From: Arenicola marina
Lineage: Eukaryota; Annelida; Polychaeta; Arenicolidae
Length of the DNA stretch: 64,000 nt
Reading direction: 5' to 3'
Assembly (NCBI GenBank): GCA_964019135.1
Contig: OZ025255.1
Coordinates: 24,901,708 to 24,965,707, forward strand
The position numbers and the translations under genes are program-made. Shown piece after piece: positions 1 to 11,704 of this stretch. How positions within the stretch are numbered: position 1 is the first letter of the stretch; every line of letters starts with the position of its first letter. The notes beneath the pieces were generated by a model. It was given only the letters and a program-made list of their open reading frames with translations, had not been told where the DNA came from and did not search any database.

Positions 1-280
1 AGGAGCGAGAAAAATGCGCAGTCTAGCGCATTGTCATTTGATTCGCTGAAATTCTGCCAGTCACTTAATTAATGCGCGGTTGACCGTAAAATAATGCCGC
101 TTTTGCAGCGCGAATGGTTCCGTCCACATGGAGCCGGCAGTTTCATCGACTGTGAACCGGTTTCATGTCATATCTCCCTAGTATTAGTTCATAATATATA
201 GTTGAACTATATAACTGGTTCGTATCATATCTCGCTTTAAATTTGCTTGAACATTTTAAAAAGTGCCCGGAGTTCCATCA
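1..280. other. 5' flank of receptor pseudogene, no gene seen
   Basis: AT-rich flank shared with copy B, which has two extra bases near the start and about a dozen extra bases around 40615. No convincing exon or promoter motif is visible. Confidence 0.4.
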
Positions 281-1667
281 ATGAAAAGCAGTTCGGAATT
301 GACGACTCTTGGACACTTCCCGGATGTCACCATTGCAGAAGTTGAGGGTTTACCAGTCTCCGGTTACCCGGGCTATGTCTTTTGGCTCATCCATTCTCTC
401 GCCGCCGATCGTCTTGGGCTCAGTGTCATCGTCAGCACGGGAGTCTTGATCTACATGTTGTGTCCATGGAAACGGTTCTACAACCGACCAATCGGAGAGG
501 CTCGTTGTCTACCTCGCAATTTGCGACCTTTTCTACAGCATCTCACACACCCTGGATCACTCCTACGTGATGGCGGTAACGGATCACCCACCAGACGCGA
601 TCTGCGGAGGATTCGCCTTCTTCTTTAGCCTATTCAACTGGAACAGACAATGTTGATTATTTTCACGGCCATCAGCGCCTTCTCGCTGGTCGTTCTGCAC
701 AGGAAGATCCGAACCGGAAAAAGAGATTCGGGACTCCTGATCTATGCCCACGGAATTCCGGCGGTTTGTATCACCGTCCTCGGAGCCTTGACATACCTAG
801 GTCCTTAAGGAGCCTGGTAAGTGTCTGGGTAAATATATGCCCTTATATATAATACATGATGCGCTGTCGTTTTCAGGTAATATATTTGGCGGTGTCTTCG
901 CTACGTAACCCATATGCGTTATTCGATTGAAAAAAAAGCAAACCAATGCAAACTATGGTTTCTTTTGTTGGTGTTCGCGCAAACCTAGCAAGCAGCTGCT
1001 GCTGTTCTTGAATTCGACCGGCATAAATATAATTCTATATATGAAATGTCTTGATGACAGATGCTATATAGACTGCAATGCGATATTGCTGGGGTTAACT
1101 TTGTTTCTTTAATATTTTTAACATATTCTCATTTATTTTTGAACACGTTTTACTGGAGGGTCATATGATAATGTATGATTCCTGGGCTTGTGATTGCAGG
1201 TGTTGTATCGACATGCGCCGCCCGGCTGGACCATTCATGACAACCGCCTTTGTCGCCTTCTTCTTCAACATCGTCTGCTACACGGGAGTCTGGATAAAGA
1301 TCACAACTATCTCCAGAAATATGAGCGACGTGGCAGGAGGGAGTGACGACGCGGCCGCGAAGCGCCGTCGTCAGCGGAAACAACGGACGGCGCGCGCCTT
1401 GATGTGCCTGGTGGCCGCCTACATCTGTCAATGGTGGGCCCTCGTTCCCAGTTCTTGTGGGAAATGGTCGGTCCTCCGCCCCTTGCCATCACCTGGGGGG
1501 TTGTCTTCTTCAGCAACATAGGAGGAGTCCTCAACTATCTGGCCGACACCTTCGTACGCCGCTATGGCGCCCAAGGAGGAAAGAATTCGCCAACCAACAC
1601 CTCAACGACAAACATCACCGATAGCAAATCACATGTCAGTTCTGGCGAACAACTGAACAAGCTCTAG
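281..1667 (+). pseudogene. GPR157/cAMP-receptor-like 7TM receptor pseudogene, copy A
   Basis: Two-exon remnant of a seven-transmembrane receptor. Exon 1 is about 281-816 and exon 2 is 1200-1667, with a GTAAGT donor and TGCAG acceptor that join in phase to give W-C-C-I-D. Helices can be followed across frames: TM1 (WLIHSLAA...VLIYML), TM2 (RLVVYLAICDLFYSISHTLD), TM3 (AICGGFAFFFSLFNW), TM4 to TYLGP, TM5 (FVAFFFNIVCYTGVW), a basic third loop (KRRRQRKQRTAR), TM6 (CLVAAYICQWWAL) and TM7 (FFSNIGGVLNYLADTFVRRY). The WCCID and TM7 pattern resembles GPR157 and class-E cAMP-type receptors; this is recognition by eye. Frame changes lie between TM1 and TM2 (~495), near 648 and near 1447, all shared with copy B. 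Copy A also has a TAA at 806-808 that copy B reads as serine. Confidence 0.7.
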
Positions 1668-2170
1668 TTCAACGTAGAACACGTTCTTTCATTGACCAGT
1701 TATAATTATAAGTTATATTATAAATTATAAGTTATAATTTCGATCACAGCAATTATTCATTGAAAAAGCACATATGTACAGTGTCACATTTTGAAATAGC
1801 GTTAGGTAAGTGTGCGTTACGGTCGACGCGCGCAAAATGCAGATTTTTTTTTTTTATCATTTTAGATGTGACAAATCTTGTTCCATTTTCATAGACGAAA
1901 CAAAGGGATCGGTTATTTCATTGTGCCTACTAAGGACATGCGACCCATAGTGACATGGGCGGTGTGTTTTTGTGTGTGTGTGTCACTGTCCACGCCCGCC
2001 GGCCACGTCTTATCGGCACGGTATCAGGCCCTGTATGTTTTTCTTTGCGATTTGCCCTGAGCTGGAATAATGAAGCAATTGAGGAGATCTGAGCCACCGG
2101 CCAAAGACGTCACAATGAGAATGACAGACTCGGCGGCCAAGACAAACTGCACATGTCCCCGGGGTAAACC
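1668..2170. other. Receptor 3' flank, no gene
   Basis: Contains a TTATAA-rich stretch near 1700-1740 and a poly(T) run near 1846, with no supported coding region. The same flank is repeated in copy B and, inverted, at about 33900-34480, so it belonged to the receptor unit before that unit was copied. Confidence 0.5.
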
Positions 2171-2574
2171 CCTGGCCTACACCTTCGTACGCCGCTATGG
2201 GACAACTGGGGCCACTGGGACAACTGGGGACACTGGGGCCACTGGGGCCACTTGTACCACTGGGGCCACAGGAGCGACTGGGGCTACTGGAGTCACTGGG
2301 ACCAATGGGGACACTGGGGACACTGGGAACACTGGGATCAGTGGGATCAGTGGGACCACTCGGGCCATTGGGACCACTGGGGCCATTGGGGCCTCTGGGA
2401 CCAGTGGGGCCACTGGGACCATTGGGACCACTGGGGCCGCATGGACCACTGGGACCACTGGGACCACTGGGGCCACTTGGAGCACTGGGACCACTGGGCC
2501 ACTTGGACCACTGGGACCACTTGGACCACTGGGGCCACAGGGACCACTGGGGCCACTGGGGCCACTTGGGCTAG
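2171..2574 (+). repeat. 9-bp collagen-like minisatellite with duplicated receptor TM7 fragment
   Basis: Bases 2171-2200 repeat the receptor TM7 end ([10 protein letters not shown]), already present near 1540-1566. They run straight into about 40 units of a 9-bp repeat close to GGGACCACT. Because the period is a multiple of three and lacks stops, several frames on both strands stay open: Gly-Thr-Thr or Gly-Pro-Leu on plus, Gly-Pro-Ser on minus. Copy A has lost one G near 2495 relative to copy B, which switches its frames. A real collagen gene is unlikely, since no flanking collagen exons or propeptide are visible. Confidence 0.85.
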
Positions 2575-3712
2575 GGCGGATATCGAGCATGCGCACTCGC
2601 AATCTCTCTTGTGGATGAAAACCAGCTGAAAGGAAACTCGCGCGTGCCTCGTGAATATGGCACTTGAGCTGTATAAATCACGAAGGCCGTCAAACAGTGA
2701 TAAAAGCGTCGTGTAAGTAAACCAACGAACACAATTCTTGGATTTCTTGGCGCCTTATGACAATAATGTATTATATATTTTATACGCCAAACTACTGCTT
2801 TGCCTGTAAAGAACACAATAAGGCTTCCCATGTATGGGACACCTTATATATATGTTCCGATATATCTCTACCTCAGTCGCAATGCTGCCGCCCCTGTCCC
2901 AATAGAAAAACAACATGTGATATACGTTTGGCAGAAACAGCTCGTGCCAGGTGCTGTCAAATACCTTTTAGATTGATTGACCGACTAAAAGGCTTGGTCC
3001 TGTGTCGACCATGGCGATATAAATACACGCACTTAATAATAACTTAGTTCGATGTTTAGCCTGAATCAATAGGGACTGGCCGCTTATGTCTTCTCATCAG
3101 CTAACAGCTGTTGGCAACTAATGCCCGAGTAGGGTAGATGCGGGAAATGATTAAATGACAAATTAAGACTTTAGTTGGAAATCTAATTAACGTTTTGAGA
3201 CATGCAATCATAAATGATTTATAGCCATATCCCCAGAGTTGTCTCCAAGACTCGCATAAAAACGCATTTTTCAGGTCAGTTGCAGGGAAGTGAACTCACC
3301 GTGTGCTTCCGGTTGGCTGCTCCTTGCGCTCATCGTTATGACTGCGCTTCGCTACCGAAGTAATAGGTAAGTATAACGTCTAAAACAGTTAACAGATATT
3401 GAATAAGATTGACGCATCTCTTGTGGCTGATGGGTCATCAAACATTCCTTATCGTTAACGCCGTTAAATAAATAAAGTTTGTAATAAAAAAAAGCCATGT
3501 CATAGCGTATTCTGTGTCATGTTAATGATATGTTACGTCTTACATTTAACATGAACACGATCAGAAAGTGTCCCCAATTTCATCTGTTTGGTAGGCACAT
3601 CATCCATACTTAGATTGACTATATCAACGTTATGCAAATAACACAATGTATTTAATGTCTTCATGTGTTGTTATCCTGAAACCGATTTAGTAATACAATT
3701 TGACTATTTGAG
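2575..3712. other. Unassigned spacer with one donor-like site
   Basis: No supported gene. About 490 bases (roughly 2580-3068) show no difference between the two copies. A segment ending at a GTAAGT donor (3367) could be an upstream exon of the VWA gene. However, its hydrophobic frame in copy B is shifted in copy A by one extra C near 3310, and it does not join the next exon in phase, so I do not call it. Confidence 0.35.
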
Positions 3713-6700
3713 CTGATTGCCCTGAAAGTTTGTTTCGACGGTGACATTACCGAGCAGTTTGCCTTGATCCATAACGGGACGGAAAAGTCGAGGTAAGTCC
3801 TTGCATGTGTAGGTGCATAGGTGTTTTCTCATTTATTTTCAATCATAGTAAACATCTGGGCGTTTAGCATCAATATGCCTATATGCATTTATATTTAGAT
3901 ATACTGTGTCTGCTTCATACCAAAAGATTGTTACATGATGCTATTTGCATATATATTAGCCGCCATATATTCTTCGTGTTGATTGTTCTTTGCAATCTTA
4001 AAAATATCATGGTAATAGATTTGTTACAATCTTAGTTCATTTTCTTTGTTGTTCTTTGTTGTAGTTGTTTTGATATATTTGTGTTTTCATGTTGCCCAAT
4101 ACTTCGGTTCGATTCCTAACTATTTTCTATTCTCAATGCTATATAGTACCTGATTGCTGAAGTGATGTCCTCGCGTATTCTTTGTCATGTTCATGTTTAG
4201 TCAAATGTTATGTTATTTGAAATCAGTTCGAAGTATGACATTAATGGAAAATCGTATATATAACATAGACGCGTCACTGCGTTAGCAGAATTTGCAGGTA
4301 AGTGCCTTCTATATGTATTAAAATATGCTCGTACTTCTGGAGCATTGAAACGCATCAAACCCTAAGATTTATATTTTCAATGAGTAAATTAGATGTTAGC
4401 ATTCGTATAAAGGATGATGACAAAAACATGTAACCAGATGGATACACAGGTATGATCGTCATTAAACGTCATCATTCCTCGTATGATTTCGCAATGAAGA
4501 CATATACTACAGGCGTACATGTCTAAATACCGAACAAGAAGAGACCAATTTATTAGCAAGAACAGGAAATCGTTATAGAACTTGCGTTAACATCAAGAGG
4601 CATCAAGAGCTGCCAATTATGTAATCAATTTGTATTTGACAAGTATATGAAATAACCTATTTTGACCAGCATGTGTAATTGTTTAACTTTAGTTGCTCAA
4701 AGATCAAATCGATGCGGATCAATAATTGTTCGCCAATTGGTTCAGGTTGTCATTGTAACGATGTTGTATTGTCAACGAGGATCGGAAGGAGCTCACCAGG
4801 AGGCCAGGTTTTTCATGGTAACGAGATTCTAATGGCATAATAACGATGCCATATAATAAATGCAAATTAGAATTGTTTTTCTTCCAGCCTGCCCAGGTGG
4901 AAGCACCGTAACCTCGACTGAGGGCTGCGACTGCTCCTGTTCCTGTGAATTGGATGTTTGCCGTGAGTCATCGTCTATTTTCCGTTCAATGAAAGCTATA
5001 TTGGCACCTTAGTAAAAACCCTTTTCAAGACTATAACTATTGCCCATTTGTGGTTCATTATCTTCCATGCTTTGTATTAACTGAAACGCTATTTATCAAG
5101 ACAAATGCTTTTGTTATCAATCATTATATTAACCATATATTTAATATGTCATTAAAGCACCATTTTGAATTAAAAAATCATGATCAGTCCGTTCGAATCC
5201 ATCCCTTGAACCGTGAAGTGATTATTTTTACGAATGTAATTATTCGAGAAGCGATTGCCTCTTTCTGACGCGTGGTTTCTTTTTCGTCCACAGCTGTAGG
5301 TGAGTCACTCTACATTAAATGGTGTATTGGCTCTTTATTTCATTTATTTTTATTGTTCAAACTTATTTCGCATCCTTAATCTTTTATCACTTTATTCTTG
5401 AGAACAATTCATGAATACAGTAATATTTGATTTTTAAAAAAAACAGTGATTTAAGGCCTCCAGCCCGTATCACTTAATCTATTATCTCGCATTTCGCATC
5501 CTCAATCTTTTATCATAATAACTTTATTCGTGAGAACAATTGATGAATACAGTAATATTCGAATTTAAAAAAAACAGTAAAAAAACAGTGATTTAAGGCC
5601 TTCAGCCCGTAACACTTCACTGTTGTAAGCATGTTAATACAATATGTGTTGTAATATTATGATAATCGTATCCCTAATCTGCCAATTTGGATTAGACAGG
5701 ATGAACGATAAGCTTTTTTGAACCCGATCCTCAGTCCCCCCACCTCTCATGACAATATTTACAATGCCGTGAGCGCATTAGGCTAGCATATAATAATATA
5801 TATATAGAAGCAAACCACATAAAGAGCATAGAAATTTAGCGTCTTAGGCAAGATTTATATAAATTTTACTTCCTTGGGCCATTGTCCGGTTTTGCCGAAT
5901 AGCAGTGTAACCCCGGGGGCTATGTTTATTTTTAAACAAAAAGTTGGCTCTGAATTTTGCAGTGACTCTATTTCGCAGATAAAAAAAAGCATGCCATCAC
6001 AAGAATCAACCCAAACAAAATTAATCTCTCCATGGCCCGCAAAAAAATATTCAGCCATCGTCATACCCCGAAAAAATGTGTTGACCTCCTCCAAACAAAG
6101 CATAGCCCGCCCCCTGGGTATCAAATGGTCCGTTTCTTAGGTATGGATCCCGCATAAATTGTGACACCCCTGTCATCACGCTGTTTTGTAGTTTGCACAG
6201 AGACCCATCTTGACGTCATCTTCCTGGTCGACACATCGGGCAGCATTGGATCTAACGACTTCAACACGCTGAAACTTTTCGTCGCTGACGTCATCGATAA
6301 TTTGAACATTGGGTCCGATATGACCCATGTTGGCATTATCCGATTTGATCATGACCAATACATTGACTTGGACCTGGATGACCTAACCACAGACCCCAAG
6401 GTAACTTAAAGCCGTCCATACAGCCATTAAAATGGCTTAAAATCTACGGGACATTGCAAATGTTCATGTGTTTCCTTTTTTATAAATGTTATATGCACTT
6501 GTATATAAATTATCTTTATGCCATGCATCAAACCCAAAACAGTCACTTTCGTACTGGTACACAAACACTTTTCTCAAGGCCACATTATGTGTGACCAGCT
6601 TTAAATTTAACGGGAATAACATGACTGCTAAAAGTACAAAATAATGTTATGTAGAATTGTTTGTAACCAAATTGTCTGTCAAGGGCTCCATTCTGGACAA

Positions 6701-8825
6701 AATTTCGATAATGTAAAGTGGGCCTCAGAGTATCGTAAGAGGCAAAGATTATGTATTCCCTTAGACACCCTTAGGAAAACCAGGTGGGGGGGTGGGGGGG
6801 GTTGTTCCGGTCTATGGGCCAGAGAGACCTTGTGGTTTTTACACCCCTTCCTTAATTCCCTGGCCAACACTTCACTTTCAGACCGTGGCCCTGGGCTTGC
6901 CCTACTCTGGAGGTGCTACGAACATCGTAGGGGCAATATCGGAGATGGATACGATGTTCACTGACCAGTAAGCAAGGTTCTGGCGTTAGACGTGCTGTGT
7001 AGAACCTTTTAGAATTACTCTATATATAAGGATTGATAGCAATTATCACGAAAGAGGAGTTTTTTGGTTTGGTATCACGGCGCCACGGTAGCATACCTGA
7101 CTTTTTGTCCATGTGAACATCTGTCACATTATTGTCTTCTCTCAGAGGCGACACGGAAAACATTCCGGTCGGTATTCTGCTGACCGACGGAGTGAGTGTA
7201 CCACCCGTATCATCTTCTCAGTCAATCCAGGTGAGTAACCATGATAACTATCAGTCCATTCGCGGGGGGGGGGGGGGGGGTAGCAATACTTTATTGCAGT
7301 GATGGCGTGTTCCATCCATGCCATACAGGGTGTATGGAAAATGAGAGGAAAGTACGCGATGTTGTTGTCATCGAGAGAAAATGTTTTGGTGAATACATAC
7401 CATCTAAATTAGACACTGACAGTTATGCAACGTATGTAAGGGAAGGGACCAGCTGATTGTTATATCCAGTCGCGGGAGTCACGGAAATATGCGAGGAAAA
7501 TATGGAGCACTTTCTTTCCTTGAGGATCAAGCAATTTTCAGTCTCAGACTGTCAGAAAATGTAGATTTCTGCTCCGGGGAAATAGGACAAAAAAACAGAC
7601 GACATCGGGGTCATTTGGGCTGCACGATCTAAGCTTATATATGAATAATCACTTTCAAACCTTTTGTTGCAGATAGATATTTTACACAATGATATTTCTG
7701 AAATATATATGCGTTATCATATCTAAAAACTTCCAAAAAAAGAAGTGTTCGCTACCATAGGCTTAAATTGAAATATTGTCTGTTGTTTCATGGTAAGGTG
7801 AAGTTTTTTTACACTACACGTTTTAAGTATCCGGTAGCCGACGAAAGTTATAAGCCTTACAACGCAGAAAATTGGGCGACGCCCACATATCCGGATTTGG
7901 CCGAGGCAAAATATACCGTAAACACGGGTCTTCGCGGGCTCGTTCCAAACTCTTGCCACCGTCCCCTGCGCTGTTTATTCTGTCCTGATAATAGTGCCCG
8001 TCGGTGCCATGCTTCCATCTCCTACATGTTTTACCGTTTTATAATGTCACAGACCGCCAACGACAACCACCCGAATCTCCTTATGATAGCCGTCGGCGTC
8101 GGTGACGGTGTCGATAATGCTGAACTGGAGCTGATCGCCACCGGCGATGCCGACATGAACGGCAACCACCCCAATGTGTTCGATGTGACGGACTTTCAGG
8201 GGCTGCAGGACATCGTCGACGCCTTGACTCTCGCCATCTGCAAATGTGAGTCACCTTCAATGTTTTCAAATGTCTTTTTGTCGTATCGACTTTTCGTCCT
8301 ATCGTCTTTTTGTCCTATCGTCTTTTCATCAATTTGTTCTATCGTCTTTTCATCAATTTGTTCTATCGTCTTTTCATCATTTTGTAATATGGCCTTTTCA
8401 TCATTTCTTCCTATCATCCCTTTGACAGTTCGTCCTATCGTCTTTTCATCCTGCCGTGTTTTCGTCTTCTGTTCATCATTTCGTGCTATCGTCATTTCGC
8501 TTTCGTCATCTTCTTTCGTGCTGTTGTCTTTTCGACCATCGTCGTTTCCTCTTGTATCCGACTTATTTCATATTTCCTTTTTGTCTAATCCCCTCTGTCT
8601 CTATTTCACACATAGTCTCGTAATTTTTCTTCGCCAGTTCGGTTCTCGTCCTCTTTTGGTGTCGTCTGATCATGTTTGCCCTACCACCAACCATATGCCA
8701 TGTAACGCCTGTGAGTGTAGATTTAATGGATGACTTATGTCTGCACTTGTATGATTTAAATTCCTTCATTATCGTTTTGTGCAGGCGCGCTCTTCAAAGA
8801 ACTCTTCTCTGCACATCATGGATAA
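3713..8825 (+). CDS. Von Willebrand factor A domain protein, copy A (partial gene model)
   Basis: Proposed exons: 3713-3792, 4269-4297, 4888-4962, 5294-5299, 6192-6400, 6882-6967, 7146-7230, 8053-8245 and 8785-8825. They are bounded by AG/GT sites, join in phase throughout and total 804 nt including the stop. A short Cys-rich lead (CPGGST...CDCSCSCELDVC) precedes a complete VWA domain. The MIDAS metal site is intact: DTSGS at 6230-6244, the Thr of GGATN in the 6882 exon and the Asp of LLTDG in the 7146 exon. The domain ends VFDVTDFQGLQDIVDAL...ICK and a 13-residue tail follows. VWA domains bind protein ligands through the metal, usually outside the cell. The true start, a signal peptide and any earlier exons are not found. 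The four large VWA exons are secure; the first two exons and the microexon rest on splice consensus and phase. Confidence 0.75.
5294..5299 (+). other. Candidate 6-nt microexon of the VWA gene, copy A
   Basis: CTGTAG lies between a pyrimidine-rich tract ending CCACAG and a GTGAGT donor. Six bases add two codons without changing phase, so flanking exons join in frame with or without it. The support is the strength of both splice signals at the right place in the gene. Confidence 0.4.
8265..8580 (+). repeat. Degenerate CCTATCGTCTTTT simple repeat
   Basis: Last VWA intron. Imperfect units of about 11-22 bp containing TATCGTCTTTTCATC are repeated many times. The inverted arm has a related tract at about 23890-24180 and copy B one at about 48680-48990. 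The long open frame across it is a by-product of the repeat. Confidence 0.7.
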
Positions 8826-8957
8826 ATCTCTCACATATTTATTTCAGAAACTCGCATGGTCATGGCAGGGGCGCTGGGCCGTGAGATCGGGTAAATACTC
8901 CCTTTCTCACTTCACTGAGCCAAATGTAAATACATGTGACGCATTTGAAGAGCAGCG

Positions 8958-9245
8958 GTGTTAATTCTTGCTTCTATCCGACGGATTGATGGGAAACTCC
9001 AAGAGTTCCAATATAGACTGTTGCATCGCATTTTGACAACATATATAGAATGTGAAGCGGTTAAAGGGTTATGGGAACTTGTATTAAACTGGATTGAAGA
9101 AAAGTATCAAACACGTCTGATTTTTGACGTAAAATTAATAGTGTTCGAGGATAAAGACGGCATTATTGACCTGGCATTGTTAATAGCAAAAGAATATTTA
9201 TATTTCTGTACATGTAACTATTTTCCCTTCAATATTCCAATAGGT
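8958..9245 (+). pseudogene. Non-LTR retrotransposon (LINE) C-terminal fossil, copy A
   Basis: The frame reads KLQEFQYRLLHRILTT, then VKGLWELVLNWIEEKY, then LALLIAKEYLYFC. This order is seen at the C-terminal end of L1/Tx1-like LINE reverse-transcriptase proteins, after the polymerase domain. The usual zinc-knuckle stretch between HRILTT and the WELV block is missing, so the copy is internally deleted and dead. The matching place in the inverted arm keeps only the last part (about 23360-23450). Confidence 0.6.
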
Positions 9246-10882
9246 TTCTCACTATAGAACATACGTTGCTTTAGAAAAAATGACAAATAAGTGCGATATG
9301 GTTAATTACAGTATGAAGATGATGAAGCAGTTATCGTGTTATCATACAGTTGAGTTATGTTGGTTGGTTGCGTCAATCCTTAATTTACTTCCGTCGCTAA
9401 TTAAGTGCTTAAAGTCCATCTCTTGGGGGGGGGGGGGGGGTGTTTGTTACTAAATCACTTTCAAATATACATTTTCCAGTGGTTACTAAAGCCATTTATC
9501 AGATGCAATTATTTTACAATGTCTCTTATACCATAAATATTAATATCTAAAGTCACCAAAATAAAATCAAGCAGCGAACGATCCATTTCCAAAGCCCCGC
9601 CCAGAGTAGAGATTTGTGACGTCACAAGATGAACCGGTTTGAGTGCGCCTCGCTCGCTTCGACTGCTCGCGCTGTTTGTATGTAGCCTACGTGCGGCAGA
9701 GAAGCTCTAACTTCGCGTTTATTTCGGTTAACATTTACTCATGATAAATATTTGCCACATGTAGATGTAGATAGACCTAGATCAATTACATTAGGGGTGT
9801 GTTTTTGTTGGTTAGAGCTAGCCCAGTAAATTTGACCCTTCTGACAACAAGCTGATAGGCAGAAGGATCAAGCAACCCATATGGTTAAAAAAGTAGTAAT
9901 GCATAACCAAGCTCACTACGATAAATTATTGTCGATTATGACAACGAGGCTACCTCTCTAAATCGCCTCGACGCTCTTCTTTAGACATTATCGTTTAATA
10001 TAAAATATTTTCTTCCCTAGGATGACCACCGCAGGAAAGGTTTCTTCGCCGATTGCAACTTTCCCCCAGTCGCCCGCTCTTGTTCCATGCGTCCATCACG
10101 AAGTCTAGATATGCTGAAAGCCATTCCTTTGGTAAAATGTTTAATAAAAAGTATCCTGTCAATTATTGACAGGTGGTGTATGATCTAACTGATTGGTTGA
10201 TTAAATATCGTTATGCGTTACATTACTGAATAAAGTAACTTTTTACCTCCCATCATTGCGTTGTTTTATACATTTACACGCCGCTAAACAATTCATTACA
10301 ATTACTTCAATGATGTTATAAATACAATGCAGCAGACAAAAATAGACACTAAACAACTAGCAAATCTAAGAATATCGGCACCAACGACTTCAGCTCATAT
10401 TATTATCCCATGTTTACCTGGTCATATTCCAGGATCGTAATGCCCAAATAGGAGAGAGAGTAATCTAATTGAAGTTCCAGGATAAAGTTTTGATAGGAAA
10501 CAGAGAGGGCTACTTTAGCAAAATAACCTGCTTTCATAATGAGATTTTGATTGACGTCAGCCAGTCCTCGAGCTTTATGTTACTCTCATGCGACAGTGGG
10601 TAACATATATATCTCTTCAACGTGTCCTTTGAATAGAACAGAAATATATAATATAATAATAAAAATAAAATAAATGATATAAATATATAATATAGATATA
10701 TGTTTCATGAGTGACCGATTTTCGTTTAACGGTGGGTGACAGATTTTTGTTGAAAGATGCGTCACAGAGAATTTCGGTTAAAGGTGGCTGACAGAGACTT
10801 TAGTCACAATCACAAATCTATTGTCATTAGTCGGTACAATTCAGAATAACACAAGTCTGGTTGGAAACCAGCAGAAGCAGAA
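9246..10882. other. Gene-poor spacer with GC-box/CRE-like pair
   Basis: No coding exon seen. It has a poly(G) run near 9426-9440, a GC box (CCCCGCCC) near 9595, a full CRE (TGACGTCA) at 9617-9624 and a GC-rich stretch to 9700. About 600 bp around these (roughly 9450-10010) is absent from the inverted arm, which has a different segment there (22900-23160). Confidence 0.4.
9593..9624 (+). promoter_or_regulatory. GC box plus CRE, possible promoter element
   Basis: A CCCCGCCC box lies about 15 bases before a consensus TGACGTCA, followed by a locally GC-rich stretch. Sp1-type and CREB/ATF factors bind such sites. No downstream gene is recognised, so function is uncertain. Confidence 0.25.
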
Positions 10883-11376
10883 GTCGATGCTTATTAGCAC
10901 AAAAATCATACACAAATAAACAGGAGAAATAGAAACAGAAACAGAAATACCACAATCTAGAATAATACATAGAATTTGCCCACCCCTGCAAATAAAACCG
11001 TCAGCTTAATATGCAGGGTTTTCCACTGAACAGAATGAAACAACGAGGCATTTTATTCTAGTTCAATTTTCGAGAATTGATTAATGTTAATTGACCAACA
11101 TTTATTTGCGACAACAGCAAAAACAAAACTCGTACCCGTTCGATCTAGTAACTGATCAAGTTGAGCTTTGATTTCCAACTCAATTTTCGTAAACCGGTAG
11201 ATAGTTATTACTTGTAACTGAACTGCTGATGTATTATCTTTTCAACAACAAACACGTTGTATTGCCATATAAGGACAGGAATCCCGGGATATACCGTTTA
11301 TTTGTTTTTCCTTTTGCTTCTGAACATTATAAAAGCAAAAGTTCCCCTTTTACCAGTTTCTGTTTTACAAACAGCA

Positions 11377-11675
11377 ATCAGCGATCTCGCCCTCGCCATC
11401 TCGCCCTCGCGATCTCGCCCTCGCGATCTCGCCCTCGACATCTCGCCCTCGCCATCTCGCCCTCGCCATCTCGCCCTCGCGATCTCGCCCTCGCCATCTC
11501 GCCCTCGCGATATCGCCTTCGTGATCTCGCCTTCGCAATGTCGCCATCACGATCTCGCCCTCGCGTTCTTGCGATCTCGCCCTCGCCCTCTTGGGATCTC
11601 GCCCACGCGTTCTTGCCATCTCGCCCTCGCGATCTCGCCCTCGCGATCTCACCCTCGAGATCTTGCTCTCACGTT
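11377..11675 (+). repeat. 12-bp GATCTCGCCCTC minisatellite, copy A
   Basis: About 24 units of a 12-bp repeat (GATCTCGCCCTC with variants) in the centre of the foldback element. The Arg/Pro/Ser-rich open frames across it on both strands follow from the repeat. Confidence 0.9.
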
Positions 11676-11704
11676 CTCAATTTCAGCGCAGCGCACGGAG
11701 TCAT

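Larger units (their letters stand above)
7690..10890 (+). repeat. Left arm of imperfect palindrome, outer part
   Basis: This stretch recurs inverted at about 22000-24650. Shared landmarks are the last two VWA exons (8053-8245 and 8785-8825), the TATCGTC-rich repeat, the AATTATTGACAGG block near 10165, the GTGACAGATTTTTG motifs near 10730 and the GGTTGGAAACCAG stretch near 10860. The arms differ clearly more from each other than copy A does from copy B, so this inversion is older than the 40-kb repeat. Confidence 0.85.

Noticed and set aside
2757-3047. 96-residue Cys-containing frame identical in both copies
   Set aside because: The identity extends well outside the frame, so it is not evidence of coding. 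No family resemblance or splice context.
7768-8733. 321-residue continuous frame including VWA sequence
   Set aside because: Only 8053-8245 of it is VWA exon. The rest is intron, including a TATCGTCTTTT simple repeat, and good splice sites bound the exon.
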